DNA of 64,000 bases from assembly GCA_030220185.1 (NCBI GenBank), contig JASPKZ010009922.1:1-64000 (forward strand), in the 5' to 3' direction. Origin of the DNA: Diploptera punctata (Eukaryota; Arthropoda; Insecta; Blattodea; Blaberidae). The translations under genes were made by a program, and so were the position numbers. The notes beneath the pieces were generated by a model that did not search any database, was not told the DNA's origin, and saw only the letters and a list, made by a program, of their open reading frames with translations. Positions 11,195 through 24,000 of the stretch are shown here, one piece after another. The number at the start of each line of letters is the position of its first letter. Within the stretch, counting starts at the first letter, position 1.

Positions 11195-11628
11195 CAGAGT
11201 GTAACATAACTCAACGGCAAAATTTCAGGAATGAGTTCCTCATATGGAGAGAATAAAAAAAGTATTACAACATGGGTCCGGAAATTGATAATTACAGAGA
11301 TATTCGAACTTTTATGAATGTTAGTATATGGCGACAAAAATGCAAAGGACTTGTTGGAGCGCTCTGTTCTGTCAGATGAAATGTTCAAAGTGACCTCCTT
11401 GTGCCTCAATACAGGCATATTCTTCATTTGTGTACATCACAGCAGCCTACAATCAACAGAAAACGGACGGCCAATAAGTACTGTAAACCTTAATAACCTA
11501 ACATTCATAAAAGTTCGAATAACTCTGTAATTATCAATTTCCGGACCCATGTTGTAATATACTTTTTTATTCTCTCCATGTGAGGAACTCATTCCTGAAA
11601 TTTTGCCGTTGAGTTATGTTACACTCTG
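11195..11628 (-). mobile_element. Internally deleted mariner-like MITE with transposase tail
   Basis: 434 bases flanked by TA (11193-11194; 11629-11630). Terminal inverted repeats of about 125 bases start CAGAGTGTAACATAACTC. In the middle, the minus strand encodes ACIEAQGGHFEHFI followed by a stop, the kind of C-terminal tail seen in mariner/IS630-like transposases. It reads as a deletion derivative of a longer transposon. Confidence 0.75.
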
Positions 11629-12145
11629 TATATACAAATATGAGGAATACTGCATATTGAACATTTTTTAAAGCGGTCCGTTGATAAGAATATTCCCCTA
11701 AATTTTACACAAGGATTTGTTGAATATTCTCTGAAAGGTTATAACAATATTATTTTAGAATGAATCAAAATTAATTTAATGTGAAACGTCATTACTTTAC
11801 TGAATGCCTATAGGCCTACAAGAATTGTCTTTTATGTGAAAATGTGAAACCTATTTTAGAATTAGGAAAAATATATAAATTAATATTTATTGCTTTATTT
11901 TGTGTCAGTTTAAGAACAGTCAGCAGATATTTAGAAATAAATGTTATTTTATAAAATATCACTACTTTGTGTTACCAGAATATCATTTTTAAAAAAACGT
12001 CATGTTGGCAAACTTTTAAGAGGTTATAAAACCTTACAATTCCTATATGTGTATTGTAAAAAAGTAGGCCTGTGAATAGGCCTATTGAAACCAATTAAGT
12101 ACTCCTAACTGAACTGCTGGCTACAATTAATCCGTTTATCATTCA
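11629..12145 (-). other. 3' UTR of the secreted precursor gene and flank
   Basis: Downstream (minus strand) of the stop codon at 12146-12148. The probable 3' UTR runs about 250 bases to the polyadenylation signals at 11886-11899. It contains TAGGCCTA at 12077-12084 and TAGGCCTG at 12065. The remainder to 11629 is AT-rich flank with another TAGGCCTA at 11811. Confidence 0.5.
11886..11899 (-). terminator. Polyadenylation signals of the secreted precursor gene
   Basis: Two AATAAA hexamers on the minus strand (11899-11894 and 11891-11886), about 250 bases beyond the stop codon, in a suitable place to end a short 3' UTR. Confidence 0.55.
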
Positions 12146-12423
12146 CTATATTTGAATCCTGGATTTACTTTTTGCTTCAGATTGTTCAACGATTTTCGTT
12201 ATCCAATTGTTCAAGGCTCGGCGTTTCCTCGGATATTGAACACTGGGATCTTCATAAGGATTTCCACTATTTGTAGGCGGTCTCCTATCTGATGGTCTCC
12301 TATCTGACGGTCTCCTATCTGGCGGTTCCATCGTAATATCCACTCCACCTCCAGGCTTCTTTTTAATTTTCAGCTTATCAAAATCTAGTGACCAGTCATT
12401 TCCTGTTTTTATTGTGAAGTTAC
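12146..12423 (-). CDS. Secreted precursor, exon 5 (second basic domain and stop)
   Basis: Acceptor GTTGCAG then GTAACTTCAC; enters in phase 1, the split Gly being completed by GT. Encodes residues 154-245: [20 protein letters not shown], then VDITMEPP, then DRRPS repeated (residues 189-202, a 15-base tandem repeat), then [14 protein letters not shown] and the RKRR site (219-222). A final basic-amphipathic tail [12 protein letters not shown] ends at the TAG stop (12148-12146). Homologous to exon 3. The DRRPS expansion is absent from exon 3. Confidence 0.8.
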
Positions 12424-13219
12424 CTGCAACATTCCAAACGAAATAAGTTTTAGAACATCGCTCGAATGCACTGACGTTAGATGTCTTATGCTTGACACCG
12501 AATGTCGAAACTCTGAAATATTTGTGACAAATTAACTACCTTACTTTCTAAATATTAAATTATCAATTTATTTCATTCATCTCATTCATTCACTACATTA
12601 ATTGAAAACGGATACTTTACACATTGCGCAGGAAATAGTCAATTGTTGTATTTTATTTATTAAATAAAACTACCAAAGTTTTAAAAACTTAAAAAAAAAT
12701 TATTGAATAAAATAAATATTTATGAAAATCATATAAAACCTTGACAGTTTTTTTAAATAAACATAATCGATTTTCATCACGTAAACACCAAATCAATTGA
12801 TTAATTATTGTATTATTAATTTTTTTCCCCATATGCCCCAGGTTATCATTTCGGCATTTCTGGTGTTCTGTCCTGGTATGGCATACTTGTAACTCACTTC
12901 TGAAGTTGGGGCGCCTGGAAGGCAGAGTTACGCTGCCTCCATGATATGAGAGTTGATGATGATGGTAATGATGGGCCAGGAGAGGCCTTAAACTAAACTT
13001 AATCTGATTAGGCGAATATGATATTGATGATAATGATGACCAGATGTTGTTCGGGGACCGTTTGGATCTTAAAGTTTCCTGACATTTATCTGACTAGTGA
13101 GGAAAAACTCCGAACGAAATCTCACCCAGGAAATTTGTTTTGACCGGGGAACGAACCCGGGCCCGCTGCGTGACAAGGCAGCACGCTACCTACCTCGAGA
13201 CCACAGCGGTGGACGTATT

Positions 13220-13281
<62 letters not shown>

Positions 13282-14976
13282 AGGGCAAGTCAAAATGTTG
13301 TGCAGGTTTTCAGAAATTTATTATGTGAAATGTAATGAACATATAATATTGTGAGACATATTGTATGAAAGGTAAACTCTCAAAGTATTTTTTTAATATT
13401 CACAGATGTTCTATGTGAGCGCCTTTTTGTTACACGACAGATGTCAAGCCGATATTCAATCTCCTGCCAAACTTTCTGTAGCAGTCCGCGGTCGATATCA
13501 GCAATGGCTGCTGTGATGCGGGCACGCAGTTCATGCAGTGTTGTTGGAAGTGGTGGTACGTAAATATGATCCTTTACAAGACCCCACATGAAGAAATCAC
13601 ACGGGGTTAGATCTGGTGAACGAGGTGGCCAATGAATGAGTTGTTGATCACCCTGAGATGCACGGCCTATCCAGCGTTGTGGTAAAGCCGTATTCAAATG
13701 GTCTCGAACACTGCCATGGTAATGTGGAGGGGCACCATCCAACTGCAGAATGAAATCTGGACTATCCGCTTCAAGCTGCGGGAAGGAGCCATTGTTGTAG
13801 CATATCAAGGAAAACATGTCCGTTCACAGTACGTTCATGAAAGAAAAAAGGGCCCATAAACCTTTGAATGGGAAATGGCACAAAAGACATTCACTTTCGG
13901 AGAATCGCGTTGATGTTCCAGAGTTGCATGGGGGTTACCAGTTCCCCAAATCCTTACATTGTGTCTATTCACTTTTCCTGAAAGGTGGAAAGTCGCTTCA
14001 TCACTGTAAACTACCCTCTCATGGAACTCATTCTCTTCCATTAATGCGAGGAAAATCAACACAGAAGGACGCTCGCAAAGCATAATCGGCGGGTTTTAAG
14101 GCTTGAACCAGTTGCAAGTGGTAGGGTTTCATCTGTAAACGTTTCCGGAGAATCCGCCATACAGTTTTTTGTGGTAGTTGAAGTTCTGTCGCTCCCCGGT
14201 AGGTGGATTTCTGTGGACTCCGCACGAAGCATGTGCGAACGCGTTCGACTGTCTCTTCACTCGTCGACGGACGGCCAGTCGATTTTCGTTTACAGATACA
14301 GCCTGAATCCCTAAATTGTGTGTACCACTTACGAATGGATCTCCCATCCGGCGGGTCTTTATCGTATCTGGTACGGAAATGTCGTTGAACACTAGTCACA
14401 GAGTTGTTTACATGGTAATCAAGCACACAGAAAGACTTCTGATCCCCAGTCAACGCCATTTTCCTTTACTGCTCTGCTGTTGACATCTTGCGGGTGAACG
14501 CGGAACTTTAGAAGTGGACAACTAAACTTTGAGAGTTTACCTTTCATACAATATGTCTCACGATATTATATGTTCATTACATTTCACATAAAATTTCTGA
14601 AAACCTGCACAACATTTTGACTTGCCCTGTAATCTTGTAAGCCCATGTTTCCCTTAACAAAGATTTAGGCGCTCTCCCCCTACAGGAAAGAATTTGAACC
14701 ATACTAATTTAGTTACACTTGTTTTCGTACAGATGTCATTTGAGTGGTCCGTGGTCAGCGTTCCGCCTCATACTGACATCTAGGAAACGAAGTTAGTACT
14801 AGGACGGGAAAATTCGGTAAAATTTGCTTAGAGGCCTTTTCATTCAGGCTTAAGGATCTTTTACGAGCCTGAAAATCTTCAGACTCGGGACCCACGGCTT
14901 GAAGTCCCTCCCCGAGGACTTGCTCTTTGGATTTTTCAATCCTAAAAAAATCCATCGTCCCCGGCCGGGTAATATA

Positions 14977-15059
<83 letters not shown>

Positions 15060-18000
15060 TAATAATATAATAATAGTAATAATAATAATAATACTAATTA
15101 TTATTATTATGTTTTATTATTATTATTATTATATTATTATTATTATTTTATTATTATTATTAGTATTATTATTATATTATTATTAATTTAAACTGACAGA
15201 GTTAAGGTCATGAGCCGTTCTCAACTAGTGAAAAATGTTATACGTACAGAAAAAGAAGAAAACAATATAAGCTAATAACCAACAATTTAGTTGAGGACGA
15301 CTGACTTACCAGATAACAATTTTATAATTAGCATCTATGGCCCCGTGGGAGAACAGTGCCTTTTTATTTACGCACTTTAACAGTACGTAATTGGCATACA
15401 TATTAATAAAATACTGTATTTAACGTTTTTCAATCTGGGAAAGTTATTATCATATCTTTATTTCCTCGTAAATACGAAAATAAAGTGGGACTATTTCCTG
15501 TCATGACCACGAAGGTTACAACAGTCGTGGAACTATTTCCTATCATGACCACGAAGTTTACAACAGTCCTTGCTTCTAACCAGCGAGCACCGATGACCAC
15601 AGATACACCACCGATGACCACAGATATACCACCGATGAACAGCGATAAAACACATGACCACAATGTGTAAACCACATTGTTACATATTTAACCGCGTAAA
15701 AATAATAAAAAGGACGTTCCCTGGAATTCACCTACGTTAGAGTAATTGATTTAGTTTCCATTCATTGATTTATGTTTGGTTAGCTTTTAGTTCCTTGCAT
15801 TTTAAATCTGATTTAATGCGTAACATAAATGACCTCTCCATATTTGTTATTCTATTGAACATTCAACTGTCTGACGGTTAGAACGTAAAATCATATTTCC
15901 ACTACTTCATTTCATGATAGGTTTCAATATTTTCACGATGGTTAAATCCCAGAGTTAAATGGTATCATCAACACTTCGTAATATTTTAAATTACATAAAA
16001 AATGGCATAAGTCGCGTAAGTAAAAAGCTGGTCTTGTACAACCCCACCGCATCTATAAGCTAATAAAATAGAATAAACATTTAAAGTAGATACAGGTCCC
16101 ACCACGTCCAGGCCTTACGGGACACAACTCGTCAAGAAACGATTTTGAACTATTTATCACACACATAATTTTTTACTACACAATGACATGGAGGGACTCC
16201 CTGGATGAGTGAACAGCTTAATACTAGGTCACCTCCAAGACAATACAAACATTTAAGATAATACACACAATTCGCTAATACATTCATACTAAACAAGGCG
16301 AATTTGATATGAATAATTGTGGTGGGCAGATGGCGCTCAGTAACTATTTGGGTCTTAAATATCTAGACATTTGTCTTACAAGCGAGGAAAGACTTCGAAA
16401 AAAAACATAGCCAGGAAACTTGTCCGACTGTGGATCGAATCCGGGCCCACTAGGTCTAAGGCAACGGTGTTGGAGGTAAAGCCATATAAATTGTCCGTTG
16501 CGCAGTAACTACATAGAAATATGTCCAGACACACCTACTTTACATCATATGTTACCACCCAGATCTTGAGTCTCACTCTTTCTTCCCATCCTCTTCCCGC
16601 GAAACGTCAATCATGTCAAGGGGATGCAACTTGTCCGCATCCCCACCTACGGTACTCCCCTTCCTGTCTCCCCCGTCTGCTGACCTTAACGTCATAAACC
16701 GTGCCCACAGCGGCCATATTACAGACTAATGATTTGGCTATACCTTATTTTTTCTACCTGTAAGATTCATAGTAGGCATTTGTTTTATTTTTATGTAAGT
16801 AGTATTTAATAAGTGCTTACCGATTTTAATTGTTGTATCTTTTGTTTCCTTATCTCCACCTGCCGACGCTATGGAATTAGATTCTTGTACAAGAGCTTGG
16901 TTCTTTTGTTGCATCTGCAATTATTGTTCAAAATCATTAAATGCATGTAATTTTGATGTGATTATTCTTGCTCACAATTATTTTTATGACCATTCTGTGT
17001 GAAAATACTTGAATCTCAGATTTCTGAAAGAAGACAAGTCCAACTAGGTGAAATTTCAGGATCCGAAAAAATTAATCTCTGTCGTAAGGCCCAACTCTGG
17101 AAACTCATGCTATTATGTATTTCAGGGATTCTTGGTTATCCCAACTTTTCTAAAATGTTAAACTAAAGTTATATAAAGCTGTGATTCTCTCAATTATATT
17201 GTATGCCTCTGAAATATGTTTCGTTACTTTAACCCTTAAATTGGACAAAACACAAATTTCTTCTCGTAGTTATTTGAATGTGGCGGACCGAAGTGAAAAC
17301 GGAATCTTGTATAACTGTTATTATTAGGTACATTGTATAATTATACACACATTTAAGTGGTTTCATTTTGTTAGTTTTCTTCTGATTTATTTAAAATATT
17401 AATTTAACTGAACCGAATGATGTATCCAAAAGGATACATTATGAATTTAAGGGTTAAGAGAAAAAAAAACATACATATTACGAGTATTTGAGAAATCAAA
17501 CGGGCTTTAAAAAAATTATGCAAAGGGGTGTGAATAGTCAATGGAGGGAACTACTTAATAATAATGTACTATATGATCTTTATGGAAAGCAGATGTCATA
17601 AAACAGTTAAGTCTCGTAGACAGTGATGAGCAGGACGTGATGCCACGATTGGGAAATGAAACAATGGTAAATTTCAATAACAAACCAGAGGTAAAACGCT
17701 TACTAATAAAGGTAAAATGATTCAACTTCAAGCCATTGGATACCTTTAGGGTAATAGGAGGTTAAGGCTCCCACTTTTTCTAGATAATCAACACTCGATT
17801 TCAACCGGGTTGTCAGCCCTGCGTGACTGCCTGCCTTTAACCCCCAGCACAAGCGTCCGGCATTCATTTCCTTTAGAGACTCAGTCGATCCCAGGGCCAT
17901 GGTGCCACCATAAAGTTGGGTTTGTTTAAAAATCCTGATCTCACCGGGACTCGAACCCTCGACCTTCCTGTTTGTAGCGTATTGCCTTAACCAACTATGC

Positions 18001-21000
18001 TACGGCGTGAGCAAAATTTTCAGAATTCAGCCTGTGTTTAATCTGTTTCTGCACCTAATTCCTGTTTATAATTACTCTTCCTAGCTATTTGCATTTAGTC
18101 ACTGCTTTAAAATTCCCCTCATCTGTTTTTAACTGTCCATTTCTATCATATAATACATTTATATGTGCGATCATATATTTAGTTTTATTGGTGTCTACTT
18201 CCAGTCCAAATTTCTTAGTATTGCTCAATAGAATGTGCGTATTGACTATTAATATATTCTCGCTATTGCATAATAATACAGATCATCAGCATAAACTATC
18301 AACTGATAAATACCATTGAGTTTTAGACATTCTTCATCCTCTGAAGATTCATCATTTAACGTTAATAAGAGTAATGTAACGAGTGAATATCTTCATTCCA
18401 TTTATTCAATAATGCATGGAAAGTGGACAGATCTTTTAGGTTAGCACTCGCAATATCCATTGCAATTCTATTTATTCCCCCCTTCCTTAATTCCAACTTC
18501 CGAGGAATTCAGTTTTATCCTATCAACCAAATATTATTCTGAATCATAGTGGTGCGTGTTTGCCATCCCAGTTTTAATTGAAATAGAATGTAACAGGTTA
18601 TCCATTAGGCCCTAATTGAATAGACGCTCAGAACAAGATAGACCCTCATTTTTCCCAAGTTGAATTTTACAGGAAGACCAAGAACAACCTGGAAGAACAA
18701 CATTCAAAATTCAATGAGGAAATTTGATATAACAGATGAAGACACAGAGGACAGAAAACGATGGAGAACTTTAAGGGAAATTTGCGAATGTTTGTTGCAA
18801 ACTGACAGTCTATAAGTCCGTAGTCATTTATATATATATATATATATATATATGCCCATCCATCCATCCATAGTAATTCTGCCCGAGGGCAGGTCTTTCA
18901 CTGCAATCATAGCATCTTATTGCTATGCTTTGTAGCTTTACTAGGAAATTATAGGTGTGGTAGCTTCCCGTCGCTTTCCACACCAGTGAAGGATGATGAT
19001 AATGATAAGGATGATGGCCGGATGATTTTCGGGGACTGTTGGGCCATAAGCTTCCTGACATTTGTCTTACAGGTGAGGAAAAACCCCGAAAAAATCCTCA
19101 CCCAGGAGCCTGTCCCGACCGGGAATCGAACCCGGGTCCGTTGCGTGTGACAAGGCAGCACGCTACCTCGAGACCACAGCGGTGGACATATATATAAAAT
19201 TCATATTAATTACTAAAATTGGTTGGAGAAAACCCTCAATGATGAGGCAAATTCTCAAAATGAATGAATGAATTTTACATAGGAAATAAATGATTGTTAA
19301 TGGAACGTTGGACCTTTTGCATGAAGAAATAAAATTTGGGAAAATTTGAGTTACAAACTTCTATTGGGCGATTATTCATTCAGAAATAAAAAAATAAGTA
19401 AATGTTAATTTCAAGTAAAAAAATAAAATAATTTCCTAAAAAGTGCACAAAACACGTGCATGAATACAATTATAACGCACACAGCAACAATAGCCATGGC
19501 ACATTCTACATGAGGGGGCACGCCGTAGCGTAGTGGTTAAGGCACTGCGCTACAAGTCGGAAGGTCGAGGGTTGGAGTCCCGGTGGGGGTCAGGATTTTT
19601 AAACTGACCCAAACCTTCTGGCGGCACTATGGCCCTGGGGTCGACTCAGCCTCTAACGGAAATGAGTACCAGACGCTTGTTCTGGGGGTAAAGGCGGCCG
19701 TCACGCAGGGCTGACATCAAGTGCCGATTGTCAAGAAAAACTGGGGGCCTTATCCTCCTACTACCCCAAGGGCCTCCCAAGGCCTGTAGTGGGATCACTT
19801 TACTTTACTTACATTCTACGTGATACAACCAACGATTTTATTCTAGATCATAACATTACACTTTGAAGCTCCTATAAATAATGAAAAATAAATAAATAAC
19901 CTGTTTTTCTTGATGTAACATGACTTTATCAGCATGTCGACGTCTTCTTTTATAATGCTGAGCGCTGGGGTCGCCATATCCATTTCGTTGGGGTTGATTT
20001 CCACTGTTGAATATATTTTCAGGAGCTTGTACGGAAACGTCAACCCCACCATTAGGCTTCCTTTTTATCTTTATGAAATCGAATACATTCACAGACCATT
20101 GCGGTCCTGTCTGCACGTCTACGGGCCCTAAGAAATAATAGAAAAAATGTTAGTTTTGAACGAGTTATTAATTTTCTTTTGGAACTTAATTTTATATATC
20201 TAACTATTGCAGTAACATATGATTTTAGATTTTTCTAGAATAGAATAGATTTTAGAATAGATTTATTTAGCCTGGTGGAGTTAAGGCCATGTGGCCTTCT
20301 CTTCCACTCACCAGAACAAGCATATGTTACATATGAATACAAAAAAAATACAATAATATTCATATTAAACAGGACAAACATATGTTACACATGAATACAA
20401 ACAAATTACAATAATAGTCATATTAAACAGGACAAACATATGTTACAATGAATACAAAAAAAAAGTTACAATAATAGTCATTGAACAATTAATTATCTGT
20501 CATATTGAATAATAATGAAATTAATGTCTGATAATAGAATGAAACTAAATACAATTAAAATTAAATTAATGATACAATGAATAAAAAAAGGAATTTTAGC
20601 TGGGTTGAGAAAACCAGATATAACGGCTGGGACTGATATGCTGGTCACATGTCACCCGTATACTGGCTGGATGAGTCCACCTCTGTAAATGATACAGGTA
20701 CTTACGACGCCAATACCCGGCTTTTAGGCTAGGGGTTTCTAGGCCTGTTCCGTCATGAAGTTTTTTTGGAATTAATTTTACTTACCGGTGATACAAACTA
20801 AAGTTATAGTATTATTACAATGCGAGGTTACGAAGTGGTTTTTACAGAATCGAGGAAAATGTTTAAAAACCAAGCGATAGCGAGGTTTTAAATGTCCGAG
20901 ATTCTGTAAAACACTTCACAAACGTGCGTTGTACATTATTTTTTGCGCGATGGTGTTTTCATCATCATCATGGACAAATTCGTTTTAGACCATGTGGCCT

Positions 21001-24000
21001 GTACGGTAAACCTAGCGAAGATGGTCTTGATCTTTCCACCGATGTTTTGGTCTTCCTTGGTCCCTATGTCCAGTTGGGGTATATTGGAATGCCAATTTTG
21101 GAAGTCTATTCTTTGCTTAAGTTTCTTCGAGTAGTAGGAAGTCCCCTGGGTTGGATACCAGCCATCCACAGAGCAAGACTAGTGGTAGGGCTGCTACCTT
21201 ATAGCCTCTTGTCAGGCGTTCAAAATATGGAATTTCCTCCACATTTGATGGAACGGTTATAACCGCCGTGTTTTCAAAATTAGAAATAATAGTAAAATAA
21301 TAACATATTTGTTGGAAATATTTGCGTTCATTATAAACAATTGACTAACGTTAACAGTGTGGACAATGTTTATTAGTTGAAACAACAGGAGGCCGTGAGA
21401 CCAATCTAGTGATAAAATGGCGGGAAGTATGTATTTATTGTTTTATATTGTTTCAAATAAAATTCAGTTCATTTAAAATGCAGTGATTTCTTTCGTATGA
21501 GGTTTATTAGCACTGCCTCCTTCGACATTTTTTGTATATACATTTATGTAATACACATAGAGGGCAGTGGTTTTACTTCCCACACTCGTGTTTGTAATAT
21601 GTAATATTGCAGTATAGTTATTTTTATTACAGTGTGGTTATTTAGGTTGGCAGCCCCGAAATGTAGGAAGTTGAACTTTCAATCATGGTCGCCATTGCTG
21701 TAAGTACGACAAAATGCACTATGGTGCAAAAATGTAATTGGGCTGTAGATATTGTACTGCATTCGAACCCAAGATTTTGTTTAACGTACATAGATATAGG
21801 AACTGCATATGAGACCCATTGATCAGAACTCTGACTTCGTTTTGTAAATGTGTCAATTTGATTTTCGGTGGAAATCATAATGAAAGGAACAGCATTTTTA
21901 AATAATAAAAAAATAACTAACTAGCAATAACATTCTTGAAGAAATTAATATTGTTTACCAACTTTACCATCCGATGATGTCCATAACTTTGGAAACATTC
22001 TGTTATTTGACTGTGAGATAGAGGATGTATAGAAATGGCCAATGGAATAAAGACGTGCATTGTCATGAAACTTTTGAAAACAGAAATAATTTTCATGATT
22101 TATTTAACAAAATTATAAGCTAATGTAGTCTATAAAACACTTCTGAAAGTGTCTAAACTCCATTGCACGACAAGCTTGTTGTTGGTCTCACATGCACACG
22201 TGTTAATCGGAAGGGGTGACATATGAACAGCATATTCTTTCTCCAGCCGTTATAGCTGGTTTTCCTAACCTGAAACCATTACCCAAATTTCTCAAAAAAG
22301 CTGGATAGGCACTGACACCCTCCTGACTGAAATTTCACGAGAAAATGTATTTTTCCAACCAGCGCAAGTCTCGTAGTTCTGTACCAGGGCATGGTGCCTT
22401 AAACCATTCGGCCTCTGCACGGGATTTTAAAAAATGTGTATAACGTGAAATGCCAGGTGTTTGTAAATATTGTCAGTTCCTGTTCAACTAATTTAAACAA
22501 TACCCTCAATAAAATTCCACCGAAGTGTTACAATTCACAATTATAGTAAATTTATACAGAATTATACATTTATAAAAGTTGTGATTACCTATTTGAAAAC
22601 GAGATGGCGGGTGGTATCCATGTCTCGATATAGAATTTGCATTGAAGTCACTTTCTGGCCTTTCAACTTCATCCTGAAAAAAGTGTGAATGCCACTTGAT
22701 AGATATGCATACACCAGATTTTCTGTGACAAAAAAAAACAATAAAAAGTTTAAATAATTCTCTCTAACATATCGGTGGGGGGCACGCCTTAGCGTAGTGG
22801 TTAAGGCACTGAGCTACAAGCCGGAGGGTCGAGGGTTCAAGTCCCGTTGGGGTCAGGATTTTTAAACTGACCCAAAACCCTCTGGCGGCACTATGGCCCT
22901 GGGGTCGACTCAGCCTCTAACGGAAATGAGTACCCAGACGCTTGTTCTGAGGGTAAAGGCGGCCGTCACGCAGGGCTGACAACCCGGCTGACATAAAGTG
23001 CCGATTGTCTAGAAAAAGTGGGAGCCTTAACCTCCTACTACCCCAAGGGCCTCCTGAGGCCTGTTGTGGTGGGATCACTTTACTTTAACATATCGGTATA
23101 CTACTATGTTCTCAAAAACACATTAAAATGACATTTGACGAATTAAAAAACTAAATTGATGTATAAATCTTACATATGGTAGTGAATGTTGGGCACTCTC
23201 GAAAGAATGAAGAACAACTTAGGGTTTTTGAGATGACAGTCCTTAGGAGGATACAGTAGAGCCTCGATTATCCGAGGTAATATGGAACGAGGATATCTCG
23301 GACTTTGTCAAAAATCGAGAAGGAAACGTATGGTAAACTAGTAAAAGTATTGAAACGTGGTCAAAAATATGGGGGAAAAAAAAAACATGTAACTTACTAT
23401 ATAATGAGGGGGGCAGGGGCTAATTGGGATTTCCGGATCTTTGATCGGTCAAAAACCATGATGGAACTGATATTTAACCTCTGGGGTGAATTTCGGTGAA
23501 GTCCGGAGGGTCTAACTTAGCCAAATTCACTCTCCTCACCTCCAAGTTTGGACCCCTCGGGACCTTCTTAAGATATTTTAAGATTTTAAGATGCAAAAGA
23601 GAGAGTGGGGTGTGGAAAGAAACGGGAAGCTACCACACCTATATATCCCTAATAAAGCTGCAAACATGGCATGATGAGTCTTTCCACGGTAAAAGTAAAA
23701 GCTGAGTTAAGGAAAGAGTGGAGAATGCTGAGTTTGCAGTGAAAGACCTGCTCTTGAGCAGAACACTATGAATGAATGAACTATATAATGAAATAAGAAA
23801 ATACATTACAAACAATACATGTTCAAATAAAAAAAAATCTTTAAAGAGTCCGTAAGTGTTTTCTGTTTAACGGAACTCGCTCGCTTCTTTGACACCGTTT
23901 CACGCAATCATCGTCGTAGCAGTAGTTCTGTTGGAGTTGTCTCTGACTCTTGCTCTTAGGACTATATGTATGTATTCGATGGCCTCTCCGCGGCGCTTTA

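Noticed and set aside
13097..13354. Frames of poly-Asn and poly-Ile across 13200-13330
   Set aside because: Translations of the (TAA)n microsatellite joined to SINE B; not proteins.
15430..15675. Overlapping 60-80-codon frames on both strands
   Set aside because: Products of 42-base and 21-base tandem repeats; no start context, splice logic or homology.
17935..18008. tRNA-like segment with A and B boxes (also 19513, 22779, 33925)
   Set aside because: Head of a tRNA-derived SINE: stems are broken and the SINE body follows. Not a tRNA gene.
18949..19161. Several 70-115-codon frames inside SINE B copies (also at 42311, 49230, 58250)
   Set aside because: The same frames recur in each SINE copy with stops in others; they are repeat sequence.
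21642..21878. Minus-strand frame with [19 protein letters not shown], faintly like the basic domain of exons 3 and 5
   Set aside because: No acceptor in the required phase, no KP-x-GGVD block, and the usable AG sites give a stop.
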